A DNA stretch of 64,000 nucleotides from Ichthyocystis sparus (GTDB taxonomy: Bacteria; Pseudomonadota; Gammaproteobacteria; Burkholderiales; 2013Ark19i): the NCBI RefSeq assembly GCF_900078755.1, contig NZ_FKIH01000005.1; one strand, given 5' to 3'. A model generated the notes under the pieces. The model did no database searches and was not told the DNA's origin. It was given only the letters and a program-made list of their open reading frames with translations. Below are positions 45,340 through 54,396 of the stretch, piece after piece (within the stretch, counting starts at the first letter, position 1; every line of letters begins with the position of its first letter). Position numbers and translations under genes: made by a program.

Positions 45340-46740
45340 ATGGATTTTGATAAACGATTGCACCCACTAACCATGATAAGTCCTCTTGACGGACGATATG
45401 CTAACCATGTTGAGCAACTATCACAAACGGTAAGTGAGTACGCACTGAACAAAGCACGAGTTCATGTGGAAATAGAGTGGCTTATTTCTCTGGCTGATAA
45501 TCCAGAAATTAGTGACGTAACAAATCTCAGTGTTGATGAAATATTGTTCCTTAGAAGTATAAGTAATAATTTTTCTATATCAGACGCAGAAAAAATAAAG
45601 TCCATTGAGAATGTTATTAATCATGATGTTAAGTCAGTAGAGTACTGGATAAGAGAAAAAATTTCTGCTCTAGATTCGCTTTCAAGTAAAAAAGAACTAA
45701 TCCACTTTTCTTGTACTAGTGAAGACATAAATAACCTGGCAGACGCCATAATGATCAGGGACACTCGAACCATATTGTTAGAAAAAATTCACGTTATAGT
45801 GGACCACCTTTTTAAGATGGTTGTAGAATATTCATCAACTCCAATGATGTCTAGAACCCATGGGCAACCAGCCAGCCCTACTACACTAGGTAAGGAAGTT
45901 GCTGTATTCTTACATAGAGTAGGTACTATTAAGAAAAAAATAGAAGAATTATCGATTACAGGAAAGTTTAACGGTGCTGTAGGAAACTATCACGCACATA
46001 CTATTGCTTATCCCAACGTCGATTGGATAGCTCATTCAAAAAAATTCGTTCAGTCATTGGGATTTTCTTTTTGTCTATACTCGACACAAGTAGAGTCGCA
46101 CGACACGATGGCAACTTTTTTTTTATTATTTTCTCAACTTAATAGTGTACTAATTGATTTATGTCGTGACTTCTGGGGATATATAAGTCTAGGCTACCTA
46201 AAACAGCAAATAAATCATCAAGAGGTTGGTTCTTCTACCATGCCTCACAAGGTTAATCCAATCAATTTCGAAAATGCTGAAAGTAATCTTAGCTTAGCTA
46301 ATTCTCTTCTTATCCACCTTTCAGAACAGCTAACTGTGTCGCGTTGGCAACGTGATCTTAAAGATTCAACACTTAAAAGAAATATTGGTGTAGCTTTTGG
46401 TCATTGTCTTCTTGGATATTCCATGCTGATAAAGGGACTAACAAATGTTAATGCCGACACAAAAAAAATGTTAGAAGACCTAAGTCAGAACTGGGAGTTA
46501 CTAGCAGAGGCAGTTCAAAGTGTCATGCGTAGATACAAAATTAACAATGCGTATGAGGAGATGAAAAAACTAACTAGAGGACAGAAAATCACGTCTGATA
46601 AATTACACAAGTTCATAAAATCCCTCCCTTTACCACCTGAAGATATGGAAAGGTTGATACGATTAACTCCAGAATCTTATATTGGGTACGCAAAAATAAT
46701 AGCACAACAAGTAATTAATGATTACGCAGAAAACAATTAA
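45340..46740 (+). CDS. purB: Adenylosuccinate lyase
   Basis: It cleaves SAICAR and adenylosuccinate in purine synthesis. The 466-residue sequence begins with the typical LTMISPLDGRYA, has HFSCTSEDINNLA and SRTHGQPASPTTLGKE, and carries the fumarase/lyase signature SSTMPHKVNPI. It completes part of the purine pathway with purE, purK and folD. It appears monocistronic, 38 bases after the beta-helix gene. Confidence 0.97.
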   Translation: MDFDKRLHPLTMISPLDGRYANHVEQLSQTVSEYALNKARVHVEIEWLISLADNPEISDVTNLSVDEILFLRSISNNFSISDAEKIKSIENVINHDVKSVEYWIREKISALDSLSSKKELIHFSCTSEDINNLADAIMIRDTRTILLEKIHVIVDHLFKMVVEYSSTPMMSRTHGQPASPTTLGKEVAVFLHRVGTIKKKIEELSITGKFNGAVGNYHAHTIAYPNVDWIAHSKKFVQSLGFSFCLYSTQVESHDTMATFFLLFSQLNSVLIDLCRDFWGYISLGYLKQQINHQEVGSSTMPHKVNPINFENAESNLSLANSLLIHLSEQLTVSRWQRDLKDSTLKRNIGVAFGHCLLGYSMLIKGLTNVNADTKKMLEDLSQNWELLAEAVQSVMRRYKINNAYEEMKKLTRGQKITSDKLHKFIKSLPLPPEDMERLIRLTPESYIGYAKIIAQQVINDYAENN

Positions 46741-47075
46741 GGATTATAAAAATTAACTCAAAATACCTATACATAAAACATCAAATAAAATTAATATATA
46801 CAATGTGAGTATCGCAGTCGTATAAATCTTACTTTATATAAATCTTATTTTCTTTATATAAATCTTACTGATCATCTATTATTAAAAAAGTATTAACTTC
46901 TTAAGTGGTGCATACTACTATATCCGGCAAGGCATATTAATGCATATGATGTTGTAATATTATTTGTCAATGCCCCATGCTAATTAGCAACGTATGCAAT
47001 AAACATACTTTACTTAATTTTTTTAATACATAAATTATCATGGTGTGGAATTTTGTCTGATACAAGGTAAAAAAG
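46741..47075. other. Intergenic region with a short triplicated motif
   Basis: About 335 very AT-rich bases between purB and a small membrane-protein gene. It contains the repeats at 46821-46870 listed separately. No gene or clear terminator was recognised. Confidence 0.5.
46821..46870 (+). repeat. Three copies of TATAAATCTTA
   Basis: The 11-base motif TATAAATCTTA starts at 46821, 46837 and 46857, separated by T/C-rich spacers of unequal length. The copies are close to -10-like in composition and could be regulatory or simply low-complexity DNA. Confidence 0.7.
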
Positions 47076-47414
47076 ATGGAAATGGTTCAGTATAATAGGG
47101 GTTCGCTTGACAGCCTTGGAAATTACATGGACATAGGATCAAGTATTGACGGTGAACAAAATATAGAAGTAGCAGATGTAGAAAATAACAATGAGCCAAG
47201 TAGTAGAGGGGTTATGTCGGACTTATTGGGATTTTGCTCAACTACGATGACAACGACAATGCACGCTGCTAGAGGAAGTGTAAATTATTTATCTAACTTA
47301 GCTATAAACGACGGAATCAGGGTTATTGCAATTTCATTTTTAATTACAATTGCAATTGCTCTCGTTGCAGCTATTATAGCTGCAATTTTCCTTAAAATTG
47401 CTGGCCATGTGTAA
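47076..47414 (+). CDS. Small hypothetical protein with C-terminal membrane segment
   Basis: A 112-residue protein of no recognised family. The first 75 residues are polar, with Asn/Ser/Glu-rich and Thr-rich (STTMTTTM) stretches; a hydrophobic run of about 28 residues near the C-terminus (VIAISFLITIAIALVAAI and on) ends only four residues from a short KIAGHV tail. This tail-anchored or bilobed-hydrophobic architecture is seen in secreted proteins that insert in host or vacuole membranes, but it also fits an ordinary inner-membrane protein. AAGGT lies about eight bases before the ATG. It is flanked by intergenic stretches of over 300 bases on both sides. Confidence 0.65.
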   Translation: MEMVQYNRGSLDSLGNYMDIGSSIDGEQNIEVADVENNNEPSSRGVMSDLLGFCSTTMTTTMHAARGSVNYLSNLAINDGIRVIAISFLITIAIALVAAIIAAIFLKIAGHV

Positions 47415-47881
47415 CGATATATAGGCAATCGCGTAGTGTATAAAATTTCAGATACATAGCATATGATGGATAAAAAATGGATAGTAGGGGGTATAGATAG
47501 TTAGAATGGTAGATTCGCTCATGGACGTGCTTATCTGTTAGTAAGCATGCTGGACGACAATAAATACAGCCTGATATTTATGCAAAGATCCTGTGGTACG
47601 TAAAATTTTTTAAGTATGTCAAGAATGGATAGTAAACACTTGGTACTTAGTTTACTTAAACAATAAAATTAGAGCCATTACAGTTGCCTTTTACCATGCT
47701 AGAATCTGTATTATGCAGCAAGTATTGTATATATCAATGGTGCCACATATATATTGATATTGTTCCAATGTTTAGCCATTTTTAGCAATACAACTTCTTG
47801 ATACACAAGCATTATCATTATAATGGTGCTATAATTGCGGCGTAGCTTTTTTACCGTATACAAGTTTAGATAGCGCATTAA
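47415..47881. other. Intergenic region upstream of ispH
   Basis: About 467 AT-rich bases with no open frame of note. The likely ispH promoter is in its last 90 bases. No RNA gene recognised. Confidence 0.5.
47798..47824 (+). promoter_or_regulatory. Candidate sigma-70 promoter for ispH
   Basis: TTGATA at 47798 and a perfect TATAAT at 47819 are separated by 15 bases, shorter than the ideal 17. A second TATAAT lies at 47830. Transcription would begin roughly 50 bases before the ispH ATG. Confidence 0.4.
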
Positions 47882-48826
47882 ATGAAAATTATTCTAGCTT
47901 CACCTAGGGGATTTTGTGCTGGCGTAGAAAGAGCCATTGGTATAGTTAATGATGCTATTGGCTTTTTTGGTCCTCCTGTTTATGTACGTCACGAAGTCGT
48001 ACACAACAGACGTGTGGTTAGTGAATTACAAGAAAAAGGTGTAATTTTTGTTGATGATCTCTTGGAGGTGCCAGATAACAGTATTTTGATCTTTTCAGCT
48101 CACGGAGTATCTCAAGCCATTAGGAAACAGGCTAAGAGCAAAAATTGCAGGCTATTCGATGCCACCTGTCCTCTAGTTACAAAGGTTCATGTAGAGGTTA
48201 GAAAACAATCTGCAGCTGGATATCACATAATTATGATTGGCCATGCTGGACATCCAGAGGTAGAAGGAACAATGGGCCAAATAGAAAAAGATCGGATATC
48301 ATTAGTACAAACAACATACGATATTGCAAATTTGGATATTGACTCGGATAAGATATTTTATGTAACACAAACGACTCTATCGGTTGATGAAACCAAACAG
48401 ATAATAAGAGCATTGCAGCGGAAGTACCCTCACATAATTGGGCCCAAAAAAGACGATATATGCTACGCCACCCAGAATCGCCAAGATTCCGTAAAAAAGC
48501 TGGTAAAAATAGTCGAATGCGTAATAGTAATAGGCTCTCCAAATAGTTCTAATTCCAGACAACTAAAGCATGTAGCACAAAGCCAAGGCTGTCTTACTTA
48601 CATGATAGACTCACATGAGGAACTTGACACTGCGTGGCTTAGAGATTTCAAAACAGTTGGTATTACGGCTGGGGCATCAGTTCCAGAGAATCTGATAACG
48701 GAAGTAGTTCAAAAAATAAGCGAAGCATTTCCGGATACGTACACTGAACAAATGGAATCGCAGCCAGAAACAATATCTTTTCCTATACCAAAAATACAAA
48801 AAACAGGCAGCCACATTACTCAGTAG
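47882..48826 (+). CDS. ispH: 4-hydroxy-3-methylbut-2-enyl diphosphate reductase
   Basis: The last enzyme of the MEP pathway, giving IPP and DMAPP with an iron-sulfur cluster. The three cluster cysteines are Cys12 (PRGFCAGV), Cys96 (DATCPLV) and Cys194 (DDICYATQNR); His41 (HEVVHN), His124 and the catalytic Glu126 (GHAGHPE) are intact. The ATG at 47882 matches the family N-terminus exactly. It normally follows fkpB in proteobacteria but lies here alone, 16 kb away. It provides the substrates for IspA. Confidence 0.96.
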   Translation: MKIILASPRGFCAGVERAIGIVNDAIGFFGPPVYVRHEVVHNRRVVSELQEKGVIFVDDLLEVPDNSILIFSAHGVSQAIRKQAKSKNCRLFDATCPLVTKVHVEVRKQSAAGYHIIMIGHAGHPEVEGTMGQIEKDRISLVQTTYDIANLDIDSDKIFYVTQTTLSVDETKQIIRALQRKYPHIIGPKKDDICYATQNRQDSVKKLVKIVECVIVIGSPNSSNSRQLKHVAQSQGCLTYMIDSHEELDTAWLRDFKTVGITAGASVPENLITEVVQKISEAFPDTYTEQMESQPETISFPIPKIQKTGSHITQ

Positions 48827-48844
48827 CCGCCACAAAATACCTTC

Positions 48845-49597
48845 CTAATTGCCCAATAATTCCTCTATGGTATCGACCGTAGGGGCCCCAGATATCCTCT
48901 GTCCCGTCATGAAAAATGTGGTAGGTGTTCCAGTAACGCTATATTTACGTCCCATTTCTACATTTTTCCTGAGAGGAGTATTGCAAGATCCACTGTTATT
49001 GGGTTCCTTAGAATCAACTATCCAATCATGCCAAGCCTTAGCACGATCTGGAGCACACCAAATCTTTGCGGCTACAACCATAGACTGCTCCTTAACAACT
49101 GGATACAAAACCACGTAAACCGTAGCATTGGTCAAAGTTGAGATTTCTTCTGTAAACACACGACAATACTTACAATATGGATCCTCAAAAACCACTATAT
49201 GGCGAGAACCGTTACCACTAACATAGGGGATGGCATTTTTTTCAAATGGAAAGTTCTTAATAGCATTTGCCATTATCGACGTCTTTACCTTATCTGTAAG
49301 GTTGACCCGCGATTTTTCATCGATAAGAGTACCTTGAAAAATAAGGTGAAGCTTAACATTTACGTAAATTATCTGATCGCCAGAAGCCACTACAACCCAA
49401 CCAGGCATGGAAGAGGGCAACACAGCATCTACAGAAACTGAAGGAAAAACACTAACAGCTATGTCTATGGCCTTATTTTTTATATCCTCAGTTACTTTGG
49501 ATGCAATATTCGAATTACTATGAACTGCAGAAGCAAAAACATTAGTATACAATAACAAGCAGGCCCAAAACAGCCTCTGCCTAGCTCTTAACATCAT
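48845..49597 (-). CDS. dsbC: Thiol:disulfide interchange protein DsbC
   Basis: A periplasmic disulfide isomerase. The 250-residue precursor has a signal peptide (FWACLLLYTNVFASA), an N-terminal dimerisation domain (to about residue 85), and a thioredoxin fold with the CKYC active site in FEDPYCKYCR and the cis-Pro loop VTGTPTTF. Two further cysteines near residues 181 and 205 match the DsbC structural pair. GAAAGGA precedes the start. It converges with ispH and is followed upstream by the ubiH-like gene. Confidence 0.93.
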   Translation of the reverse strand: MMLRARQRLFWACLLLYTNVFASAVHSNSNIASKVTEDIKNKAIDIAVSVFPSVSVDAVLPSSMPGWVVVASGDQIIYVNVKLHLIFQGTLIDEKSRVNLTDKVKTSIMANAIKNFPFEKNAIPYVSGNGSRHIVVFEDPYCKYCRVFTEEISTLTNATVYVVLYPVVKEQSMVVAAKIWCAPDRAKAWHDWIVDSKEPNNSGSCNTPLRKNVEMGRKYSVTGTPTTFFMTGQRISGAPTVDTIEELLGN

Positions 49598-49620
49598 TAA
49601 ATATTCCTTTCTATATTAAT

Positions 49621-50763
49621 TTATTGAGCACATCGTACGAACCAATTTTTCGCAAACACAAACTGATCTGTCAATAATAATCCACGTAACAGTATTTCCA
49701 GAGAAATAGAATTTGAAGACGCGTACCAAAGAGAACGGGTTACAAAAGACCACTTTCGTGCTTCAATTTCAGATTTTCGTCCGTAGGCACGAAGTATGCT
49801 TGCATCAAAAACAGGCCTAAAAGAAGGACGATTCCCCAAAACACCGGATAAATGTAACACACCCCTAAAACCTATGTTAAGTCCTTGCCCTGCCAAAGGA
49901 TGAACAGAATATGCGGCATTACCCAACAAAACACACCTCTGACCTACCACAGGCGTTATATATTCTTCTATATCGTAACAATATATATCCCCAGCTACAG
50001 TCAAAGCAGATGAATCTATACCTAAAAACCCGCATAAAGCCTCGCCCCAAGAAGGATTGTCATCATTCCAAAGATAATGTTTTGCAGGCAATGACCAAAC
50101 ACAGCAAGCTGAGTAACTAGTACCAGCATATGGCAAAAACGCAATTACACCAAACTTATCTCCAAACCATTGCCTAGCTGTGATTGGATCCTGATCTTTC
50201 CAATTGATAGGAAACACGGCTGTCTTAGCTGGAAGAATTTGATTTTTGTGTATACAAGGAATATTAAAATAGTTACGTAACCATGAATGAGAACCATCAG
50301 CTGCCAAAACCAACTCCGCATCTATAGATGAGCCGTGTTTATCGATTAACTGAACGCTATCATGAGATAGCAAGCAACGCGATACTGAAAACTCAGTTCG
50401 ACAGATAATATTCTCTTCTTTTATTTTAGCAACCAGCGCCTTCCAAAGATCTAAGGCTGACACGGTCCATGCAATTGGACGTACTTGGCAAGACTCACCA
50501 AGTGACAACGCTGGAAAATGTTTGACTGTACCTATCTGCATACTCTCTACAGGGCAAGCTTTAACACTTATGCCGTGTTCTAACAAGGCAGTATAGACAT
50601 AATCTGTCAGAGCAAAGATATTATTTGGCACATAGCTTTCAATTATTTCCCAAGTTTTGCTGTCAACTAGGGTTACAGATAAGCCATGACGGGATAATGC
50701 TATACTAGCCCACAGGCCAACAAAGCCTGCTCCAACAACTACAACATCAATTTTTTTAGACAT
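49621..50763 (-). CDS. UbiH/UbiF/COQ6-family FAD-dependent monooxygenase
   Basis: A flavin hydroxylase probably acting on a ubiquinone precursor. It has the N-terminal FAD-binding VVVVGAGFVG, the DG motif LVLAADGSHSWLR, and the C-terminal HPLAGQGLNIGFR. In most family members the last motif reads GDAAH before xxHPLAGQG; here it is GNAAY, with the flavin-contacting Asp and a His both changed, so activity should be tested rather than assumed. The ATG at 50763 gives 380 residues starting at the nucleotide-binding strand; longer in-frame starts up to 50835 are unlikely. Which ring carbon it hydroxylates cannot be told. Confidence 0.82.
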   Translation of the reverse strand: MSKKIDVVVVGAGFVGLWASIALSRHGLSVTLVDSKTWEIIESYVPNNIFALTDYVYTALLEHGISVKACPVESMQIGTVKHFPALSLGESCQVRPIAWTVSALDLWKALVAKIKEENIICRTEFSVSRCLLSHDSVQLIDKHGSSIDAELVLAADGSHSWLRNYFNIPCIHKNQILPAKTAVFPINWKDQDPITARQWFGDKFGVIAFLPYAGTSYSACCVWSLPAKHYLWNDDNPSWGEALCGFLGIDSSALTVAGDIYCYDIEEYITPVVGQRCVLLGNAAYSVHPLAGQGLNIGFRGVLHLSGVLGNRPSFRPVFDASILRAYGRKSEIEARKWSFVTRSLWYASSNSISLEILLRGLLLTDQFVFAKNWFVRCAQ

Positions 50764-50861
50764 ATAACCATCACATACCTTGAAAAAATTACCGCTCGAT
50801 ATATAGTAAGCGGATTTGGACCAAGTTGTATCCATTTTTCTAACTAGGGAGGGTATTATAC

Positions 50862-50966
50862 ATGTGGCTTTTATACCTGGAGGGTGTCGGCGCGTGCTTA
50901 TTTATTGCAACACTTGTGTGGTACACCCTACGTAAAGATCCAGAGGACAAAAAGGACCAAAGGTAA
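50862..50966 (+). CDS. Small single-span membrane protein (34 residues)
   Basis: A short open frame starting at ATG with a strong GGGAGGG about nine bases upstream. The product begins MWLLYLEGVGACLF, continues as a hydrophobic helix to about residue 24 and ends in a charged tail with KDPEDKKDQR. The positive-outside pattern and length suggest a single-span small protein of the kind common in betaproteobacteria, but no family is assigned. It sits 15 bases before the Nudix gene and is probably co-transcribed with it. Confidence 0.6.
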   Translation: MWLLYLEGVGACLFIATLVWYTLRKDPEDKKDQR

Positions 50967-50981
50967 GATATTTGGCCATAG

Positions 50982-51836
50982 ATGGATAATTTAACTGGCA
51001 AAGTAGGTACAAGCGGTAGAACTTCAGCAGAAACAGTTCATGTTTCCGCTGGGGTTGTAGAAAGAGGCGACGGACATTATTTAATGTCCTGTCGCCCACC
51101 TCTGCAGTCTAGTCCTGGATTCTGGGAGTTTCCTGGGGGTAAGCAAGAACCGGGCGAAAGCTGCCGAGATGCCCTTGTAAGGGAATTACACGAAGAGGTG
51201 GGAATCCATGTAGAAACTGCCTATCTACTGGTTACTAAGCACATACGACACACATGCGGCGACATCATGCTTCATTTTTGGCGTGTGACCAGATGGAAGA
51301 ATGAGCCCTGCAGCCTGGAAAATCAGCGACTTTTTTGGCAGGATCGCCTAAAGCCATTGCAGGTTAGTCCTTTGCTAAGAACAAATCTCTCGGTATTAAA
51401 AATCTTATCTCGCCCTCATGTGATAGTAGTAATAGACAATGAAGTTCCTACGAAAAGTGTACAAGACGCTATATCAAGTTTAGGCATGGAGTGCCATATT
51501 CTTGTACGGCAAAAATTGGGACATACAGTCGACCTTAGCAAGGTGGGATTGCCTATTATTATTGGGAATAAACTAGTCAGTGGCAATAATACAACTTTGT
51601 ATACTTGGGTAGATACTAGCAAAGAAGAATTAGATTGGTACCATGCTTACAAAAGATGGCCAGAAACGCCTGATCACGACACATGCCTTCTTTTAACAGA
51701 AAAACCGAAACAAACTCTGACCTTGCCTTTTGGATACTATGTTCCAACGTCACACGTAGACGAAGGAACGCTGGAAAATGCATGGCAAATAGGAGCATGG
51801 GGAGTACACGTGAATGTATTTCAACTACTGCTTTAG
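50982..51836 (+). CDS. mutT: MutT-type Nudix hydrolase with degenerate C-terminal (ThiE/TenI-like) region
   Basis: The N-terminal half is a MutT-like pyrophosphohydrolase with the complete Nudix box GGKQEPGESCRDALVRELHEEVG (residues about 48-70 in pattern G-x5-E-x7-R-E-x2-E-E-x-G) and FWEFPGGK, expected to clear 8-oxo-dGTP. The remaining 140 residues occupy the place of the thiamine-phosphate-synthase-like domain that is fused to MutT in many beta/gammaproteobacteria, but only a faint trace remains (AWQIGAWGVHVN resembling the TenI GADGVHL strand) and the chain ends there. The C-terminal assignment is an inference. It converges with yacG, overlapping by four bases. Confidence 0.85.
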   Translation: MDNLTGKVGTSGRTSAETVHVSAGVVERGDGHYLMSCRPPLQSSPGFWEFPGGKQEPGESCRDALVRELHEEVGIHVETAYLLVTKHIRHTCGDIMLHFWRVTRWKNEPCSLENQRLFWQDRLKPLQVSPLLRTNLSVLKILSRPHVIVVIDNEVPTKSVQDAISSLGMECHILVRQKLGHTVDLSKVGLPIIIGNKLVSGNNTTLYTWVDTSKEELDWYHAYKRWPETPDHDTCLLLTEKPKQTLTLPFGYYVPTSHVDEGTLENAWQIGAWGVHVNVFQLLL

Positions 51837-52021
51837 TTGTTATCGTCATCCTTAGAGCCGGAATCTGCAGGCTCGTTGGTATCCATTACATATTCCTCGT
51901 TCATCCAATGCACCCAATCCTTTTTTCTACATAATTCGGAACAGAAAGGACGCCACGGATTGTCGCTACTATACAAAATATTCTTTCTACAAATTGGACA
52001 TGACACCCAGACACCAGACAT
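51833..52021 (-). CDS. yacG: DNA gyrase inhibitor YacG
   Basis: A 62-residue zinc protein that in E. coli binds GyrB and inhibits gyrase. The zinc ligands are CPIC (residues 8-11) and the pair FCSELCRKKDW near residue 27; an acidic tail follows. The start shares one base with the coaE stop (TGATG), so translation is coupled. It is the last gene of rimI-birA-coaX-coaE-yacG. Confidence 0.93.
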   Translation of the reverse strand: MSGVWVSCPICRKNILYSSDNPWRPFCSELCRKKDWVHWMNEEYVMDTNEPADSGSKDDDNN

Positions 52022-52623
52022 CAGTCCTCCTTAGCATAACGGCAGTATGTTTCATGATAATTTCTTACATTAGATTCTAATAACTTCAAACTATAATTGT
52101 TGTCAATTACATCATCGTAATCTTCATAGAAGTTCTCTCGTTCTTGAACCCCCAAAACTGCATCGGCTTCATCTGGCAAAAACCCACGGCCAGTAATTAA
52201 ACGCTCACGCTGGAGCGATTTATCACAACGAACTAGTAAAACCCTTTGCACAGAGGTTAGCCAAAAAGAAGCGGAACGCAAGACAGGAACCTCAACCAAA
52301 GCATATGGGACATTGGCCAAGAGTCCCAATCTATCCTGCACACGATCCCTAACCATTGGGTGTATCAATGATTCAAGAAGCATTCTGGCGCTATCATCAG
52401 AAAAAATGAGGTGTCTCATACTAGGACGATCCATAGAGCCATCTTCACCAATAAATCTACTGCCAAAATGTTTAGCAATAATTGGAACAGCATCACCCCC
52501 TGCTGCTGTAAGATTCCTAGAAATTTCATCGCAATCTACTACACCAGCTCCATTTTGGGAAAAAAAACGAGAGGCTGCAGACTTTCCAGAAGCAATACCG
52601 CCAATCAAAGTTACAATGTACAT
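52021..52623 (-). CDS. coaE: Dephospho-CoA kinase
   Basis: It phosphorylates dephospho-CoA, the last step of CoA synthesis. The P-loop GGIASGKS (residues 8-15), VVDCDEISR, and LIHPMVRDRV are the family motifs; the 200-residue length is typical. Its ATG overlaps the coaX stop by one base (TAATG) and its stop overlaps the yacG start. It complements coaX, so both ends of the CoA pathway are encoded together. Confidence 0.96.
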   Translation of the reverse strand: MYIVTLIGGIASGKSAASRFFSQNGAGVVDCDEISRNLTAAGGDAVPIIAKHFGSRFIGEDGSMDRPSMRHLIFSDDSARMLLESLIHPMVRDRVQDRLGLLANVPYALVEVPVLRSASFWLTSVQRVLLVRCDKSLQRERLITGRGFLPDEADAVLGVQERENFYEDYDDVIDNNYSLKLLESNVRNYHETYCRYAKED

Positions 52624-53429
52624 TAAGCAACTATCTCGGATCTTAGTTTACATTGTGATATGTGCACCAATCCATCCAAGACCAGGGTATCAATATAATG
52701 TGCCGGTATAGAAATATTTCTTTTCCATAAGCGATAGAAAAATTCACCACTTCCGCCAGATATAATAACCCTGGGCACTGTGCTAAATCTTCTCTGAACT
52801 CTCTCGACCATTCTACAGGCCCATCCTATAGACAAATCGCAAGCACCCACCTTAACTGCGGCAGAAGTGCTTTGTGGGAAATCATCCAGGTCATCAGGAA
52901 GGTCTGCAAAATCAAAATCTTCCAAAGTAAGAGTAGTACCCTCCAACAAACTTCTTTCAAGCCAGTAAAATCCAGGGACAATTGTTCCACCCCAATACGA
53001 TCCTCTACCTACAACATCGGCTGTCAATGCAGTACCACAATTTATAACCACAATAACTTCGCTAGAGAACAAACAATTGGCAGCAACCACACTGGCCCAA
53101 CGATCGGAGCCTAGCTTACTTGGATTTTTATATAAATTATTTAAACCACTCTGATCCGTTAAAGAATCAACCTGATAGATAGAAGCATTGTTCCATCTAT
53201 TCTTAGCAAAATGCATCATAGTCTCTGGGCTAAAGCTGGAAACATTAGAAATAGCCACACAACCTGGCACATGGCGTGGAGAAAGATTATCCCAGCTTTT
53301 CAACAGCTCAGAAGACCTCCTTGTAGGAACAGAATCTGTAACATGCCAACACCTTTGAGCATCATCATAAATGGAACAAACTCCCCATTTAGTTAAAAAG
53401 TTCCCCATATCAACAACTAAGTAATTCAC
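52623..53429 (-). CDS. coaX: Type III pantothenate kinase
   Basis: It catalyses the first committed step of CoA synthesis, with no CoA feedback in this class. Motifs: the phosphate loop VVDMGNFLTKWG at the N-terminus (usually DxGNT), the PANK signature LGSDRWASVVAA, INCGTALTADVV and GGTIVPG. The GTG at 53429 makes the protein begin at the first strand as in the family and overlap birA by 20 bases; in-frame ATGs at 53462/53459 are alternatives. birA-coaX adjacency is common in betaproteobacteria. Confidence 0.92.
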   Translation of the reverse strand: MNYLVVDMGNFLTKWGVCSIYDDAQRCWHVTDSVPTRRSSELLKSWDNLSPRHVPGCVAISNVSSFSPETMMHFAKNRWNNASIYQVDSLTDQSGLNNLYKNPSKLGSDRWASVVAANCLFSSEVIVVINCGTALTADVVGRGSYWGGTIVPGFYWLERSLLEGTTLTLEDFDFADLPDDLDDFPQSTSAAVKVGACDLSIGWACRMVERVQRRFSTVPRVIISGGSGEFFYRLWKRNISIPAHYIDTLVLDGLVHISQCKLRSEIVA

Positions 53430-54396
53430 GACTCTCACTTCTCCGACAAAGAGATACATCACCAGACAAAAAGGCTCTAATTCCGCCTACACGATCATTG
53501 CTACTCAACAACAAAGCACCTCTATCATCAACACCTTCACACCACCCCTCGTAATTACATTTAGAGGTACGTATCAATAAACGGGAGCTGTTAAAAAAGT
53601 GATGTCGCATCCACGCTGATCTGAAATAAGAAAATCCACGACGAATAAAAATACCCAAATACGCTATTAACTTATTTATAATAGCAACAGCAGTACATTC
53701 CCTAAATTTATTAAAATGTAGACAATTCTCACCTAAGGCAGTAGACAACAAGAGCTTCAAGTTGACACCCACACCTATAACAACACGATCTTTACTCTTT
53801 TCCACCAAAACACCGGCCAATTTGCTTCTAGACGGAAGCAGTAAGAGATCATTTGGCCACTTCAGGCCAACATTGGTATGCCCAAAGGCATGTAATACTT
53901 CCAAAATTACTAATGACACAACAAGAGCAAAACCATCATAATTACGATCAGTGTCAATATAACTTACAGAAAACGTCAACCCATGGCCAAGGGGTGATAT
54001 CCAAGAACGGCCATGGCGTCCACGTCCACGCAGCTGATATTCTGACCAAAAGACATTAAATGGCTCCTTTTGATTGTGGGCAAAAGCCATGTCCTGAGTT
54101 GACGAACATGTAACAAAGGAAACAACAAGACAAGAAACCAGACTAGATAACCTCCTAGTATCAACCCAAGAGTTACCTGAGTCTTTCAAAGAAACATAAT
54201 TGGACGAAATAAACTTAACTGGGAGTCCAAAACAAAACCAGCAAACTAGCATCTCACGTAAATTAGCTACGGAACACGAAACGGCACGAGAAAACCGTAA
54301 AAGATCCAGGCAAGAAACAGAATGGAGCTCGCCCCACAGCGCCCAAGACCAACGGGGGGGAGAAAAAATCAACTTCTGGTCAATCAAAATCCTCAC
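53410..54396 (-). CDS. birA: Biotin-[acetyl-CoA-carboxylase] ligase, with degenerate N-terminal winged helix
   Basis: It activates biotin as biotinyl-AMP and attaches it to the biotin carboxyl carrier protein. The catalytic domain has RGRGRHGRSWISP, LKWPNDLLL and KLAGVLVE. The first 75 residues align loosely with the BirA DNA-binding winged helix (GELHSVSCLDLLRFSRAVSCSVANL), but the helix-turn-helix looks eroded, so regulatory function is doubtful. The start (GTG, 54396) overlaps the end of rimI by 17 bases. Confidence 0.9.
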   Translation of the reverse strand: MRILIDQKLIFSPPRWSWALWGELHSVSCLDLLRFSRAVSCSVANLREMLVCWFCFGLPVKFISSNYVSLKDSGNSWVDTRRLSSLVSCLVVSFVTCSSTQDMAFAHNQKEPFNVFWSEYQLRGRGRHGRSWISPLGHGLTFSVSYIDTDRNYDGFALVVSLVILEVLHAFGHTNVGLKWPNDLLLLPSRSKLAGVLVEKSKDRVVIGVGVNLKLLLSTALGENCLHFNKFRECTAVAIINKLIAYLGIFIRRGFSYFRSAWMRHHFFNSSRLLIRTSKCNYEGWCEGVDDRGALLLSSNDRVGGIRAFLSGDVSLCRRSESRELLSC

